Origin: Guadua angustifolia
Taxonomy: Eukaryota; Streptophyta; Magnoliopsida; Poales; Poaceae
Direction of reading: 5' to 3'
DNA: 64,000 nt
Assembly (NCBI GenBank): GCA_036346375.1
Contig: CM070502.1
Coordinates: forward strand, 17,336,924-17,400,923
Numbering within the stretch: position 1 is the stretch's first letter; each line of letters opens with the position of its first letter. A program made the position numbers and the translations under genes. This document shows positions 22,195 to 33,068 of the stretch, piece after piece. The notes under the pieces were generated by a model. That model ran no database searches and was not told where the DNA came from. It worked only from the letters and a program-made list of their open reading frames with translations.

Positions 22195-23259
22195 TTGTGG
22201 CTTACAGCTATGAACGTGTTCTGGGTGTCAAATGGCAAACCAGATGATATGGAACCAACTCCTGAAAAGAAGAAGGCTTATCGGGATGCCAACACACTCT
22301 TTGTGGGAGCCATTCTTAGTGTTCTTGCCGACCATCTGTGTGATGTGTACATGCACATAACAGACACAAAGGAGCTGTGGGATGCACTGAGTTCAAAATT
22401 CGGTGCATCAGACACTGGCAGTGAACTGTATGTCATGGAACAATATCACAACTACAAGATGGTTGATAACTGCTCTGTGGTCGAGCAAGCCCATGAAATA
22501 TAGTGCATTGTGAAGGAACTCGAACTCCTCAAGTGTACCTTACCCGACAAGTTTGTGGCAGGAGGCATTATTGCCAAATTACCTCCTTCATGGAGGAATT
22601 TTGCCACTGCTCTGAAACATAAGAGATAAGAAATCTCTGTTGAGAGTTTGATCGCATCTCTTGATGTTGAGGAGAAAGCTCGGGCTAAGGATGCACCTGC
22701 GAAGGGAGTCGAGGGACTGTCAAACGCCAATATGGTGCAATAGCACGGTAAGAACAAAGGGAAAAACAACAAAGCCAAACAAACCACAAACTTCAAGAAG
22801 AAGAAGATGAACAAAGATGATATGCCTTGCTATGTGTGCGGTGAGACTGGGCATTGGGCCAAGAAGTGTCCTCACCGCAAAGGTAAAAAGGATGATCAAG
22901 GACAGAACTCAAAGTCTGTCAACGTGACCATTGGCAACACTGGAGATGGAACTTCTGGGTATGGTAATTTACCTACTGTTCTTTTAGTGAATCAGTTCAC
23001 CAACTGGTGGATTGATACTGGTGCTAATGTGCATGTATGTGATGATAGATCAATGTTCTCTTCTTACCAAGTCGTTCGGGATTCCTCCGTCCTAATGGGG
23101 AATGGGTCATATGCTTCTGTTCGTGGTGTTGGCACGGTAGATCTAAAGTTTACTTCGGGGAAGATCGTGCAACTGAAGAACGTGCATCATGTCCCTTCAA
23201 TAAATAAGAACACAGTCACGTTCCCTTCTCTGTCGAGATGGGTTCAAAGTGGTGTTTGA
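22195..23259 (+). pseudogene. Copia gag and protease, interrupted by stops
   Basis: Gag begins around MWLTAMNVFWVSNGKPDD and continues through TAG 22501, TAA 22627 and TAG 22741, all in one frame. A CCHC knuckle CYVCGETGHWAKKC is at about 22828-22870. Protease follows with WWIDTGANVHVCDD at about 23005-23045, the expected DTGA-type active site. The frame slips by one near 23230-23250. Confidence 0.85.
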
Positions 23260-24520
23260 GTCTAATAAAGTAGTCGTGTCAAAACTTGGACTTTTTATTG
23301 GCAAAGGCTATGAATGCGGAGGCTTGTTCCGCTTTTTCCTTTCTGATTTCTGCAATAAAGTTGTGAACCATATTTGTGACAATTCTAATGGAGGTGAGGC
23401 TAATGTTTGGCACTTACGATTATGTCATATCAATTTTGGTTGTATGTTTCGGCTTGCCAGTATGAATTTAATTCCAAATGTTACTTCTGTCAAAGGTTCT
23501 AAATGCCAAAGCTGTGTGCAATCCAAGCAACCTCGTAAGCCTCACAAGGCAGCCGAGGAGAGACATTTGGCACCATTAGAACTCATACATTCAGATCTTT
23601 GTGAAATGAATGGTGTGTTGACAAAGGGTGGAAAAAGATATTTCATGACTCTGATTGATGATGCTTCTAGATTCTGCTATGTATATCTATTGAAATCTAA
23701 AGATGAGGCTTTAGACTATTTTAAAATCTATAAGGCAGAGGTTGAAAACCAATTGGAAAGAAAGATCAAAAGACTTAGGTCAGATCGTGGTGGAGAGTAT
23801 TTCTCTAATGATTTCGATTTATTCTGTAAGGAACATGGGATTATTCATGAGAGGACGCCTCCCTATTCACCCCAATCAAATAGGGTTGCCGAAAGAAAGA
23901 ACCGCACTCTAACTGATTTGGTTAATGCTATGTTAGACACTACGGGATTATCTAAGACATGGTGGGGGGAGGCCCTGTTGACCTCGTGTCATGTTATGAA
24001 TAAAGTTCTTTTCAAGAATAAAGAGAAAACCCCATATGAAGAATTGGAAGGGAGAAAACCATCACTCTCTTACTTGCGCACTTGGGGGTGCTTGGCGAAA
24101 GTCAATGTACCAATAACTAAAAGACGTAAACTTGGACCTAAGACTGTGGATTGTGTCTTTCTGGGATATGTTCATCGCAGCATTGCCTATAGGTTTTTAG
24201 TAGTAAAATCGGAGGTATCTGACATGCTTCTCGATACAATTATGGAGTCTCGAGATGCAACCTTCTTTGAGAGCATCTTTCCAATGAAAGATGTACATAG
24301 CACTTCTAGCCAAACTCCTGAGATAATTCCCGAACCAACTACTCAATCTGAATATCCTGAGCAAATGCATGAGCAAAATCCTGAGGAGGATGACAATGAG
24401 GCTCCAAGCAGGAGTAAAAGACAAAGGACAGCTAAATCCTTTGGTGATGACTTCACTGTGTACCTTGTGGATGATACTCCCAAGTGTATTTCAGAAGCTT
24501 TTGCATCTCCGGATGCGCAT
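23249..24520 (+). pseudogene. Copia integrase (frameshifted segment)
   Basis: A GAG-pre-integrase zinc region (WHLRLCHINF, then CQSCVQSKQPRKPH) precedes the integrase core. Core residues lie in LIHSDLCEM, in DDASRFCYVYLL and in SDRGGEYFSNDF, giving the expected D,D,E pattern. The frame is displaced by one base from gag and RT, entered near 23240 and left near 24500-24560. Without those two shifts this would be one continuous polyprotein. Confidence 0.85.
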
Positions 24521-26016
24521 CATCGAAGAAAGCAATTCGTAGCGAAATGGATTCCATTCTCGCTAACGGGACTTGGGAAGTCACAGATCTACCTCATGGT
24601 TGCAAACCTGTGGGTTGTAAGTGGATATTCAAAAAGAAGCTTAGGCCTAATAGTATTATTGAAAAGTATAAGGCTCGGCTTGTGGCCAAGGGTTATACCC
24701 AAAAAGCAGGCGAAAATTTCTTTGACACTTATTCACCTGTTGCTAGATTGACTACTATTCTCGTTCTACTTTCCTTGGCTGTCTCGCATAGTCTTCTCGT
24801 TCATCAAATGGACGTTAAGACAATTTTCCTTAATGGAGAGTTGGATGAGGAAATTTACATGTAACAGCCTGATGGATTTGTAGTGAAAGGTCAAGAAGGC
24901 AAAGTGTGTAAGTTGTTGAAATTTTTGTATGGTCTGAAACAAGCTCCTAAGCAATGGCATAAAAAGTTCGATAGAACTTTAACATCTGCAGGCTTTGTTG
25001 TTAATGAGGCTGATAGGTGTGTATATTATCGCCATGGTGGGGGTGAGGGAGTTATTTTGTGCCTGTATGTTGATGACATATTGATCTTTGGCACAAATCT
25101 TGATGTAATTACAGAGGTCAAGTCTTTCCTGTCTCATAATTTTGATATGAAAGATCTGGGAGAGGCTGATGTAATTTTGAACATCAAACTAATCAAATAT
25201 GAGAGTGGGATTACACTTTCGCAATCTCACTATGTGAAAAAGGTCTTGAACTGCTTTGGCTTCTTAGAGGGCAAACCTTCTCCAACACCGTATGATCCTA
25301 GCTTGATTCTTCGAAAGAATAAAAGAATTGCTAAGGATCAATTGAGATACTCTCAGATAATTGGATCTCTCATGTACTTAGCTAGCGCTACAAGGCCAGA
25401 CATCTCATTTGCTGTGAGAAAATTGAGCCAGTTTACATCTAACCCGGGTGATGATCATTGGCGAGCACTCGAGCGAGTCATGTGCTACCTGCTAGGTACC
25501 ATGAATTATAGGCTTCACTATACTGGGTACCCAACAGTACTAGAGGGTTATAGTGATTCAAATTGGATATCCGATGCTGATGAGATCAAGGCCACAAGTG
25601 GATATGCATTCACACTTGGTGGAGGTGCTGTTTCATGGAAGTCTTGCAAACGGGCCATTTTGACGCGGTCAACCATGGAAGCAGAACTCACTACTCTAGA
25701 CACAGCCACTATTGAGGCAGAATGGTTGCGTGAACTCTTGATGGATCTTCCAGTGGTTGTAAAGCCGATTCCGGTTATTCTTATGAACTGTGATAATCAA
25801 ACAGTTATTATCAAAGTGAACAGTTCTAAGGACAACATGAAGTCATCAAGACATGTAAAGAGACGTTTGAAGTCTATCAGGAAATTGAGAAATTCCAGAG
25901 TGATAGCTTTGGATTATATCCAAACATCTAAGAATCTGGCAGACCCTTTTACAAAGGGTTTATCACGCAATGTGATAGACAATGCATCGAAAGAGCTGGG
26001 TTTGAGACCCACGTGA
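24484..26016 (+). pseudogene. Copia reverse transcriptase and RNase H, one in-frame stop
   Basis: RT starts near NGTWEVTDLPHGCKPVGCKW and carries KARLVAKGYTQ, QMDVKTIFLNGELDEE, LYGLKQAPKQWH and the catalytic CLYVDDILIFG at about 25060-25095. TAA at 24862-24864 falls between EEIYM and QPDGF; the frame continues after it. RNase H follows with YSDSNWISDADEIKATSGY and STMEAELTTLDTATIEAEWL, ending at TGA 26014. Most catalytic residues are preserved, pointing to a fairly young insertion. Confidence 0.9.
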
Positions 26017-26540
26017 GTCATAACATAGTCTATGTGATCGGAGATCCCGTGAATTAGGATCTGGGAAGAACAAACTATTGATTGACTGAAGGAGAGTATT
26101 TTTCTAATCCACTCCACTGAAGATGCAATACTCTCTGAATCTGTATGGCAGGTTGGCTATTGCCTTAATGTGTTCTGTTGACTTTAATTAGCAAAGATGT
26201 TGTTCTACAGAGCATTCTTAAAAGAACACATCTATACGAGCTTGACTGTTGAAAGTCGCAGTCTATAAGACTTGGGTAATCTCTAGTAAGCTCATGAAGA
26301 GGCCATGGAGTACGACTTATATGCTCCACCTGAGGGGTAGCCTATTGGCAGCCAAGTATCAGCTAAGACTTTAAGTGAAACTCAGTTACACAAAACTTGC
26401 AATTCTAGGCTTAGTCCATTGTTCAAGTTGTGGCTGAGTGTAATTTGGAGTCCTAGGTGCAATTCAAGGCATAGTCCATTATCACTGAAACACTGGTATA
26501 TCAACAGCTTTGGGAACAGGCCAGTGGGACTTTGAGATCT

Positions 26541-26550
26541 GGTGGGGGAT
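26541..26550 (+). other. Polypurine tract of the copia element
   Basis: GGTGGGGGAT lies directly before the 3' LTR start TGTTGG at 26551. Confidence 0.85.
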
Positions 26551-27548
26551 TGTTGGATTATTTGGGCCAAGCCCATTTAATTGAAACAATAAATCCTAGA
26601 AAATCTCAAAGTCCCACCTCATGAGGAGGCATGTGCACTAACAATAGTACCACATTGCTAGCCTAAAGAAGTGAACACTAGTTTTTATAGTGGAGTGTGA
26701 TCCACCATGGTAGAACCATGTGGGAGAAAGGGAGAAAGAATACACACGCAAGCTTTCGCCTCGCCTGGGGCGGGCGGGCTCTGCACGGGCCGAGGCGGGC
26801 GGAGGCGCGCGCGCGGCACTGCGTGAATGGTCCACCGAAATTCGGTCCAGGGCCTTGCGCAGACGCAGTCTCCTTTTGCAGTTTATTCTTTTGCTATTCG
26901 GGATCGTCGCGGTTGTAGTATGAGATAAGGACTCCGTAACAGACTCCAATCGTGGCACGTCTTCGAGTCGTGTTCGGTTACGGACAGTTGCGAGTATTCT
27001 CCTTTATTTGCTGCGCCTCTGTCGACAAAACAGTACAAGTTCCCACGCCTAGGGTTTTGCAAGTTCCTCTCACTGTGCCGCCATCTAGTCAACTCCGTCC
27101 CGTACGCCGGCGTGCACCAGCGAACGGGAGAGCAGGTTTCCGAAACCATCCGTCCTCGAGTTCTTGCACCGGGAGAGGACGAATCAGGTTTTTGGGAAGC
27201 ACTTGGCGTGACTGCTTCCACGACATCATCACGGCTCGTCTCCCTCGACGTTCAGGCGCTGTTGCTCGTCATTGCGCTCGTCTTCGGTGCGTTTCTGTCC
27301 CCAACATTGTACGAATCACAACAGCTACTCCTTCGCTCGCGCACCTAACAAAGATGCGTGCTCATTGCGATGTTTCTGTTATTTATTTCTAGTCTGCTGA
27401 TTGTGAGCATATTAGTTGGATTTATGTGTAGTCTCCCTGCAAATGCATCTAGGGTTTGGTTCTGTTATTTGTTACTAATCATCTATCACATGTTGTTCAT
27501 GATCTACTCTTGGATTAAATTAAACCTGAATGTGCCTTGTTTCTATCA
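26551..27548 (+). repeat. 3' LTR of the copia element
   Basis: 998 bp, the fuller LTR copy, ending TTTCTATCA before CCTAA. It contains a GC-rich middle (about 26760-26880) and a leader-like distal third shared with the 5' LTR. Confidence 0.9.
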
Positions 27549-27553
27549 CCTAA

Positions 27554-28034
27554 TGCGTGCCATTCCCTACATTGCCGTCGTGAAGTCAAAGGATAGTAGG
27601 ATACACGTCCATAATCTGCCACTGCAAAATCCACGTTGCGGAGCAAGAGCACAGGGAACATGAACGGCAAGGAGAAACCGGAACTAATTAGGGAGAAAGA
27701 CAAAGGCTCAGGGAGTTGAATCTTGCGATCTGAAGAGAGGGGAGAGAGGAGGGTGGAGGAGGAGGAAGACGAGGGCAAGGTGGGTGTTTTGGGAAAATAA
27801 AAAAATAAAAAAAAGGATTTTGCAGTGGCAGAGACCCATAAACTTTGCAGTAGAAAATAAAAAATGTTCTCTATAAGTTTTTATTTTTCATTGTTATGTT
27901 TTTAAAAAAAAATGTTATGCGGGCCATCTTTATTGCACCTCTAGCTGTATGCTACAACTGGTTATAGGTACAACAGGGCTAGTGTTGAGTATCATTTTTT
28001 TGAAACCGTGTTGAGTGTCATGTTAATTACTACT
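27554..28034. other. Flank right of the copia element with an 18-bp perfect inverted repeat
   Basis: TCTGCCACTGCAAAATCC at 27615-27632 and its exact complement at 27815-27832 bound a 218-bp segment that looks MITE-like, although no clean target duplication is visible. 27926-28034 is again shared with the right tandem unit (39586-39700). Confidence 0.45.
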
Positions 28035-29945
28035 ATACATGTAATATTGCAAAACTTCGCTCCAAATTTTGGGCCTTCTACCGGGTGAGCTGGGGCCCAT
28101 CTGGCAGGTAATCTTAGGGGTGGTTGGCCCATCTAGGAGGGTTAGGATTAAAGGTTTTAGGTATGGGAGGGGTTCTTTTTTTTGGAATTTCCCCTCTCCA
28201 CCTGCTTTTTCACCGGACCTCTCTCTCTTTTCTTTTGTGTGGCTGCCAATCCTCTTGGGCTGATATTTTTTGTCCCCCATTCGAGCCCCTGCCGACTCCC
28301 TCCTCTTTTTTTCTCTGGTCGCCTACTCCCTGGTGTTGAGCGCCTCCCCTCCAGTCTCCCTGGTGCTGAGCGCCTCCCCTCCTGCTTTCCAACCGGCGGC
28401 GGCCGTCCCTCGGGCGACCGGCGGCACCCCTTCCTCCGGCGATTGGCAACGCTTCCCCATGGCCGGCTGCTCCTCTGGTCCCTCCCATTGGTTCCCCTTC
28501 GGCTCTAAGCCGCCAGCAGCAGCAGGAGCCGGCGCCGGTGTCTCCCTAGCCGGTTGTTCCTCCAGCTCCGGCCACCCCTGGTCATCCTCCCCCTAGCTTC
28601 CCTCCACCCGAGCGGCGCCGGCCACCCCCTGGTCGTCCTCCCCCACGCCGGCGGGCCCTTGGTTGCTCCGGCGCCCCTAGCCGGCCGACGAGCCGCTCCC
28701 ACCCAAGAATGAGCCCCCAAGACAAGTTGCCTCGGGTCCTCCTCCCAGCTGACGTTTCTCTCCCCTGAGCCGAGATGCTCTCTCCTTCCTCCTCCTTGGG
28801 TTTGTGAAGGTATAGCTTGCTCACTATGTGTTTGATGAAATGGCTGTGAGGTGTACGCATGTGTAGTGGCTCTTGTTTGGGCTGATTCGAGATGGTGGTT
28901 TGATTGATATTAATCCAGTAGTGAGTTGTGAAATTCGTAGCTACCACTCATGTTTCCTTTATCAATGTGCTAATGGTTTTCAAGGAAGTTTATGGCCGTG
29001 TTTTTTTATGTTGAATTACTGTGTGCATATTGTCTAGTAGGGAAATTCCTTAGGTTATGACATTGTAGTTCTATGCTTTAGTTTAGATGTATTAATATGC
29101 TGCTGAGTTCACGTTTGTCGACTGATAATTAGTCCTATTTGTGAAGTGCGATGAGTGTGTGCTTGGTTATACCTATTGCTTCAATTCCCTTTAGCTTGTG
29201 ATTGCAACCTAAACACTGTCTGGCTATGCATGACCCCTATTTTCGTACTTGTTTTAGAAGTTGCTTGCCGTCTTGATGGAAATTTGGTCAATATTGCTAT
29301 ACTGATTTGGGAGCTGTGAACAGATCATGTTGGCTTTTCTGCATGATAACTAAGTGTTGCAATTAGGTATTAATTCTGCATGCCAAGAGAAGGAATAGTT
29401 ACAAAATTTTAAAGTCTGATGTCTAGTGGGTTGACAGATTGGTCTTCGGAGTTGAATTTGAGTTGTTAGATGACATAATTGAAAAAAAGAGGATAACTTG
29501 AAAGTTGTAGATAATTTTCTATACTTGCTCCAGTTGTATTTTATTGGTTATGTTTGGTTCAACGGTTTAAAGGTTTGGCTAGGTCAATGGGCGAGCAAGG
29601 TTTTAGTTAGTCTTCGGAAAGTTGGGTTTCAGGTCTCTAGAGTTTATATCGCCGATTTAGTGGCAATTTTCACATGAAGAATGAATTTTGAGTATTGTTT
29701 TGTTCTCTAGGGTCGGAGGTTTCTAATACCGCAAATGGTCAATTATCACCGAGGTTAAAGGTAAGTACATTGTGTGGTTGAGATGGTTGTGTGTTAATAC
29801 GTGCTGCTCCCTATTTTTCTTATTGCTCTGTAAATTTAGAGGAATTTTTGGTTGAGAATGGGCTTTTGGCAAGTTCGTTATTTGAGTGAATGGGGATGAC
29901 ATGAGCTTGGTTTAAATGATTAAGTCGGTTTTCTTTTAGACTATG

Positions 29946-31178
29946 TGTCGGCGTATTTCAACTGACAGGCCCAAGTCTACAGACTGGGTTTAGTTCGGTA
30001 GGGGGTGTCTTTGGTAGCCGGCTAACCCTAGCAGAGGGAAACCCCAGTACCTCTCACACTAACGAGTTCTAGTGTCTAAAATCCAGATGAACACACGATT
30101 TTACCCAGGTTCAGGCCCCCATGGAGAAGGGTAACAGCCCTACTTCCTGCTTGATCTTGGATTCAGTATTTTGGACTTGGTTACAGAACTTGCTGGTGAC
30201 CAGCTCTTCTGTTGAGTCTCTCTTTTTTCCTTCCCCCTTTTTCTTCTCCCCCAAGTGCCCTTATATGCACGGGCTTACACGAGTCAAATGGGGGAGGGAT
30301 GTCATCATGCCTATCTTACATGCATTTACTACACCTTTATGCGCTGTCTCGTTCCTTCAGCCCTAATTAATGCCAACAAGATGCCTTCACCCGGTTCTTC
30401 CGAATGTGACCCCTCGCACACGGGTAGGTGTGAGGTGTCGAGGAACGAGCTTGTAGCAGAATTCCTTGGGACCGACATGCTCGGTACAAAGCTGTCTCGA
30501 CGATGACGGCGCGGCGAAACTTCAGATGAAGCCACCGCATCCCATCCTTTTGCATGGCAATGAACAAACGAGGTGTGCTTTCGCCGCATGCCACGTGGAT
30601 CGAAGCGCCGGCGAAGCAGGCGTGGTCGCCACCTACCGCCGCGCGCCACGTGGACCGACACCGGTGGACTCGGCGTTTGCTTAATCGCCGCCAAAGCCGC
30701 CACGTGACCGGCGCGGCGCGCAGGCGTGGTCGCCACTTGCTTCGCCGCGCCACGTGGACCGACACTGGTGGGCTCGGTGTGCTTCGCCAATCGCCGCCAA
30801 AGCCGCCACGGATCGAAGCGCCGGCGAGCGGCGTGGCCGCCACCGCCGCCGCGCGCCACGTGGATCGACGTCTGTAGGCGGAGTGTAAACACCCACCCGC
30901 CGCTAGATCGCCACGTGGGCGGGCGCCGGCAGCAAGGTGGCCACCCACCGCCGCCGCGCGCCACGTGGATCGACGTCTCAGATCGGTGTAAACACCCACC
31001 GCCGCTAGATCGCCACGTGGCCGGGCGCCGGCGGCAGGCGTGGCCGCCACTGCCGCCCACGCGCCACGTGGATCGACGCCTCAGAGACGGTGTAAACACC
31101 CACCCGCCGCTAGATCGCCACGTGGGCCACGACGCTTTGTGCGGCGAAGAGGGTACCCTGATGCATAATACGCCGACA
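29946..31178. mobile_element. Solo LTR nested in the 28040-32501 LTR
   Basis: CTATG flanks both sides (29941-29945; 31179-31183). The ends are inverted: TGTCGGCGTATT and AATACGCCGACA. There is no internal coding region. The distal half is a GC-rich, repetitive tract with CACGTG boxes described separately. Orientation is uncertain; open frames in the repeat are compositional. Confidence 0.9.
30592..31124. repeat. GC-rich minisatellite with ten CACGTG boxes
   Basis: CACGTG starts at 30592, 30647, 30701, 30751, 30857, 30912, 30962, 31014, 31065 and 31119, spaced mostly 50-55 bp (one gap of 106 where the box is changed to CACGGA). Units share GCGCGCCACGTGGATCGACG and CCGCCGCTAGATCGCCACGT pieces. 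CACGTG is the G-box core bound by plant bZIP, bHLH and related factors; function here is not shown. Confidence 0.9.
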
Positions 31179-32506
31179 CTATGTATATAAGAATTATTGA
31201 TGCTGTCGTGTATGACCACATTGTTTTAATTGTTATCATATTGCTTCCTGTGGATTAGATGCAATTGTGGGTATGGATCGTGCTCTATACCGGTTATGAT
31301 GAGAATGGGATCATGTTGCAAGGGATCATTTAGTAAGAATGATTGTCGGCAAATGGAAAGTAAGTATGTAAATTGTCCCCTTTGGAAGTGTGTTATCAAT
31401 TGCATCGGTTACATTCGTGTTCTGCATGAGACATAGGCCAGGTCGGCGAGAAAGTCATAACTAGTCCGGTGAGGTCGGTGAGAAAGTTATGACTAATCCG
31501 GAGCGCCACTAGAAAGTCCTACCTCGTAGTCCCAACCATCGTGGTGGGTGGGTGCGAATCATTAAGAGTAGGCCCATCCACGGGATGAAAGGGAACGAGA
31601 GGGTGTACGCCGACGGACGTATACCCATTATACCGGTATAAATGATGAAAAGGTGCATTTGAACATGTCGCATTCTACATTGCATCGCATTATTAATGTG
31701 AAGAAGTATTAAGTCGCTGAGTCAGGGACTTAACCAAAGTTGAATAGTAAGCTGAATATTGAATTATGATTGTGATTTTACCGCTTTATCCCCTTGCTGA
31801 ATTTAATTAAGAAATGTTGTTACGCTATTATTTTTTTTCGATATGTATCTGGTTTTGATTCTATTCTTGATGTACTTGCTGAGTTTGAACTCACACTTGT
31901 GCTTTCATGTGTTGTTTTTAGGTACCTCCAGAGCGGCATTTTGAGCGGCGAGCTAGCACTGCACTCACACTGGCTTAACATAGATAGAATAATGCGACAT
32001 CACTACTCTCGGTTATGGTGTTATCTGTAGAGAATTTGATTTTCGAGTGGTTAGCTTGTGAGTAGTTGTTGGCTGGTGGTTTTAACTCCTTAAGTCGATG
32101 GTTGTGTGGCCATTTCGTAATGTGCTCATGTCCTGTTAATTGGTTGTGTGATTTGGATCATGAATTTCCTTATATTTGTTTCTCTTCCCTGTTTTTATGT
32201 TTAGTTTTGTGCCTAGTGGGTCATGATGGTTAATTAATACCATGACCCCATGTATGTACTTAGTTGGTCATGATGGTTAGTGGATGCCATGGCTTAATGT
32301 TGTTGTTGATATTATATTGAATATTACCTTTCGTCTGCTGAGTGGATGTCCACTATTTTTAGGGGAGGTGCTGCCGAAATTTTTATTAAGTTCGGCAACC
32401 CCCTAATAGTTTGCTTGCTTTGTTAAAAATTTTCCAATGTTTGAAATTGTTTTTGCTTGAGGGTGTAACATTTAGGGCACGTGGGGTGCCGGGGTGTTAC
32501 GATACA

Positions 32507-33068
32507 ATAAGCTGATAGAGAGACTCAGAGTCAGAGAGATATAAATTAAAGAACGTTCTATTTAGTATACTAGATAAACAACAGGCGCACAACCAACACA
32601 CTATTCGCTCCATTGATTTTTATAAGACGCGGTTTAACTTGGTATGATCTTCAAAATTGAACTTTAATCATTAATTTCTTTTATAATACTTTGTTCATAG
32701 CTGTAAAATCGTAACCATATGAAAGTGGCTTCAGATATGAATATAATATTATCATTTTTTTCATATAATCTATATATTATTAGACTAATTGTTGGTTAAA
32801 GTTTATAAACTTAGGAACTCGAAATACATAGGCGCTTTATAAATATAGTATTGAGAGGTGCTTCTATGTTTTTCTTTTTGACAGTTGCACAAATATTAAA
32901 GTATGAATGAATGGTAGATGGTGATTACTTACCTCTTTACTTGCTTTAAAATTTGTACAACTTGTATTAGGAGAAAATGTATTGAAGCACTGCTCTGTAG
33001 TATTACATTATAGAATCTGATAGATTGCCACGCCAACTCAACTCTCAAGCACATATCTCCATGCTAGA
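32507..33068. other. 3' flank of SDR-B, shared with the right unit
   Basis: AT-rich, aligned with 39710-40273 with scattered differences. Probably includes the SDR-B 3' UTR just left of 33069. No other feature seen. Confidence 0.45.

Larger units (their letters stand above)
21389..27548 (+). mobile_element. Ty1/copia LTR retrotransposon, nearly full length, inactive
   Basis: LTRs lie at 21389-22080 and 26551-27548, flanked by the 5-bp duplication CCTAA (21384-21388; 27549-27553). Gag, protease, integrase, reverse transcriptase and RNase H follow in copia order (22195-26016). A purine tract GGTGGGGGAT precedes the 3' LTR. Several stops and two compensating frameshifts break the single gag-pol frame. 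The left LTR is about 300 bp shorter because of internal deletions, and no tRNA-Met-type primer site is seen after it. Confidence 0.93.
28040..32501 (+). mobile_element. Solo LTR of a long-LTR family, with a second solo LTR nested inside
   Basis: ATACA is present at 28035-28039 and 32502-32506. The element begins TGTAATATTGC and ends GGGGTGTTACG (the final A of the canonical CA end is changed). The right tandem unit has the uninterrupted ATTACTATACAATAAG near 39694-39710, the empty site. Without the nested insertion its length is about 3.2 kb. It has a GC-rich section at 28280-28780 and no retroviral domain. Homology to short blocks of the LARD LTRs at 54.8 and 60.4 kb supports the LTR call. 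Confidence 0.82.

Noticed and set aside
22195..26016. Treating the copia element as an active retrotransposon
   Set aside because: Four in-frame stops, two frameshifts and no recognisable primer site.
28182..28720. Several overlapping frames of 70-110 codons
   Set aside because: They fall in the GC-rich section of a solo LTR, on both strands, with proline/serine/glycine bias.
30592..31124. CRISPR-like regular spacing
   Set aside because: Spacers are not unique; both unit halves repeat, the organism is a plant, and it sits inside an LTR.
30329..31219. A 296-codon minus-strand frame and others in the G-box array
   Set aside because: Produced by in-frame translation of the 50-bp tandem repeat; repetitive THVARGG-like peptides, not a gene.
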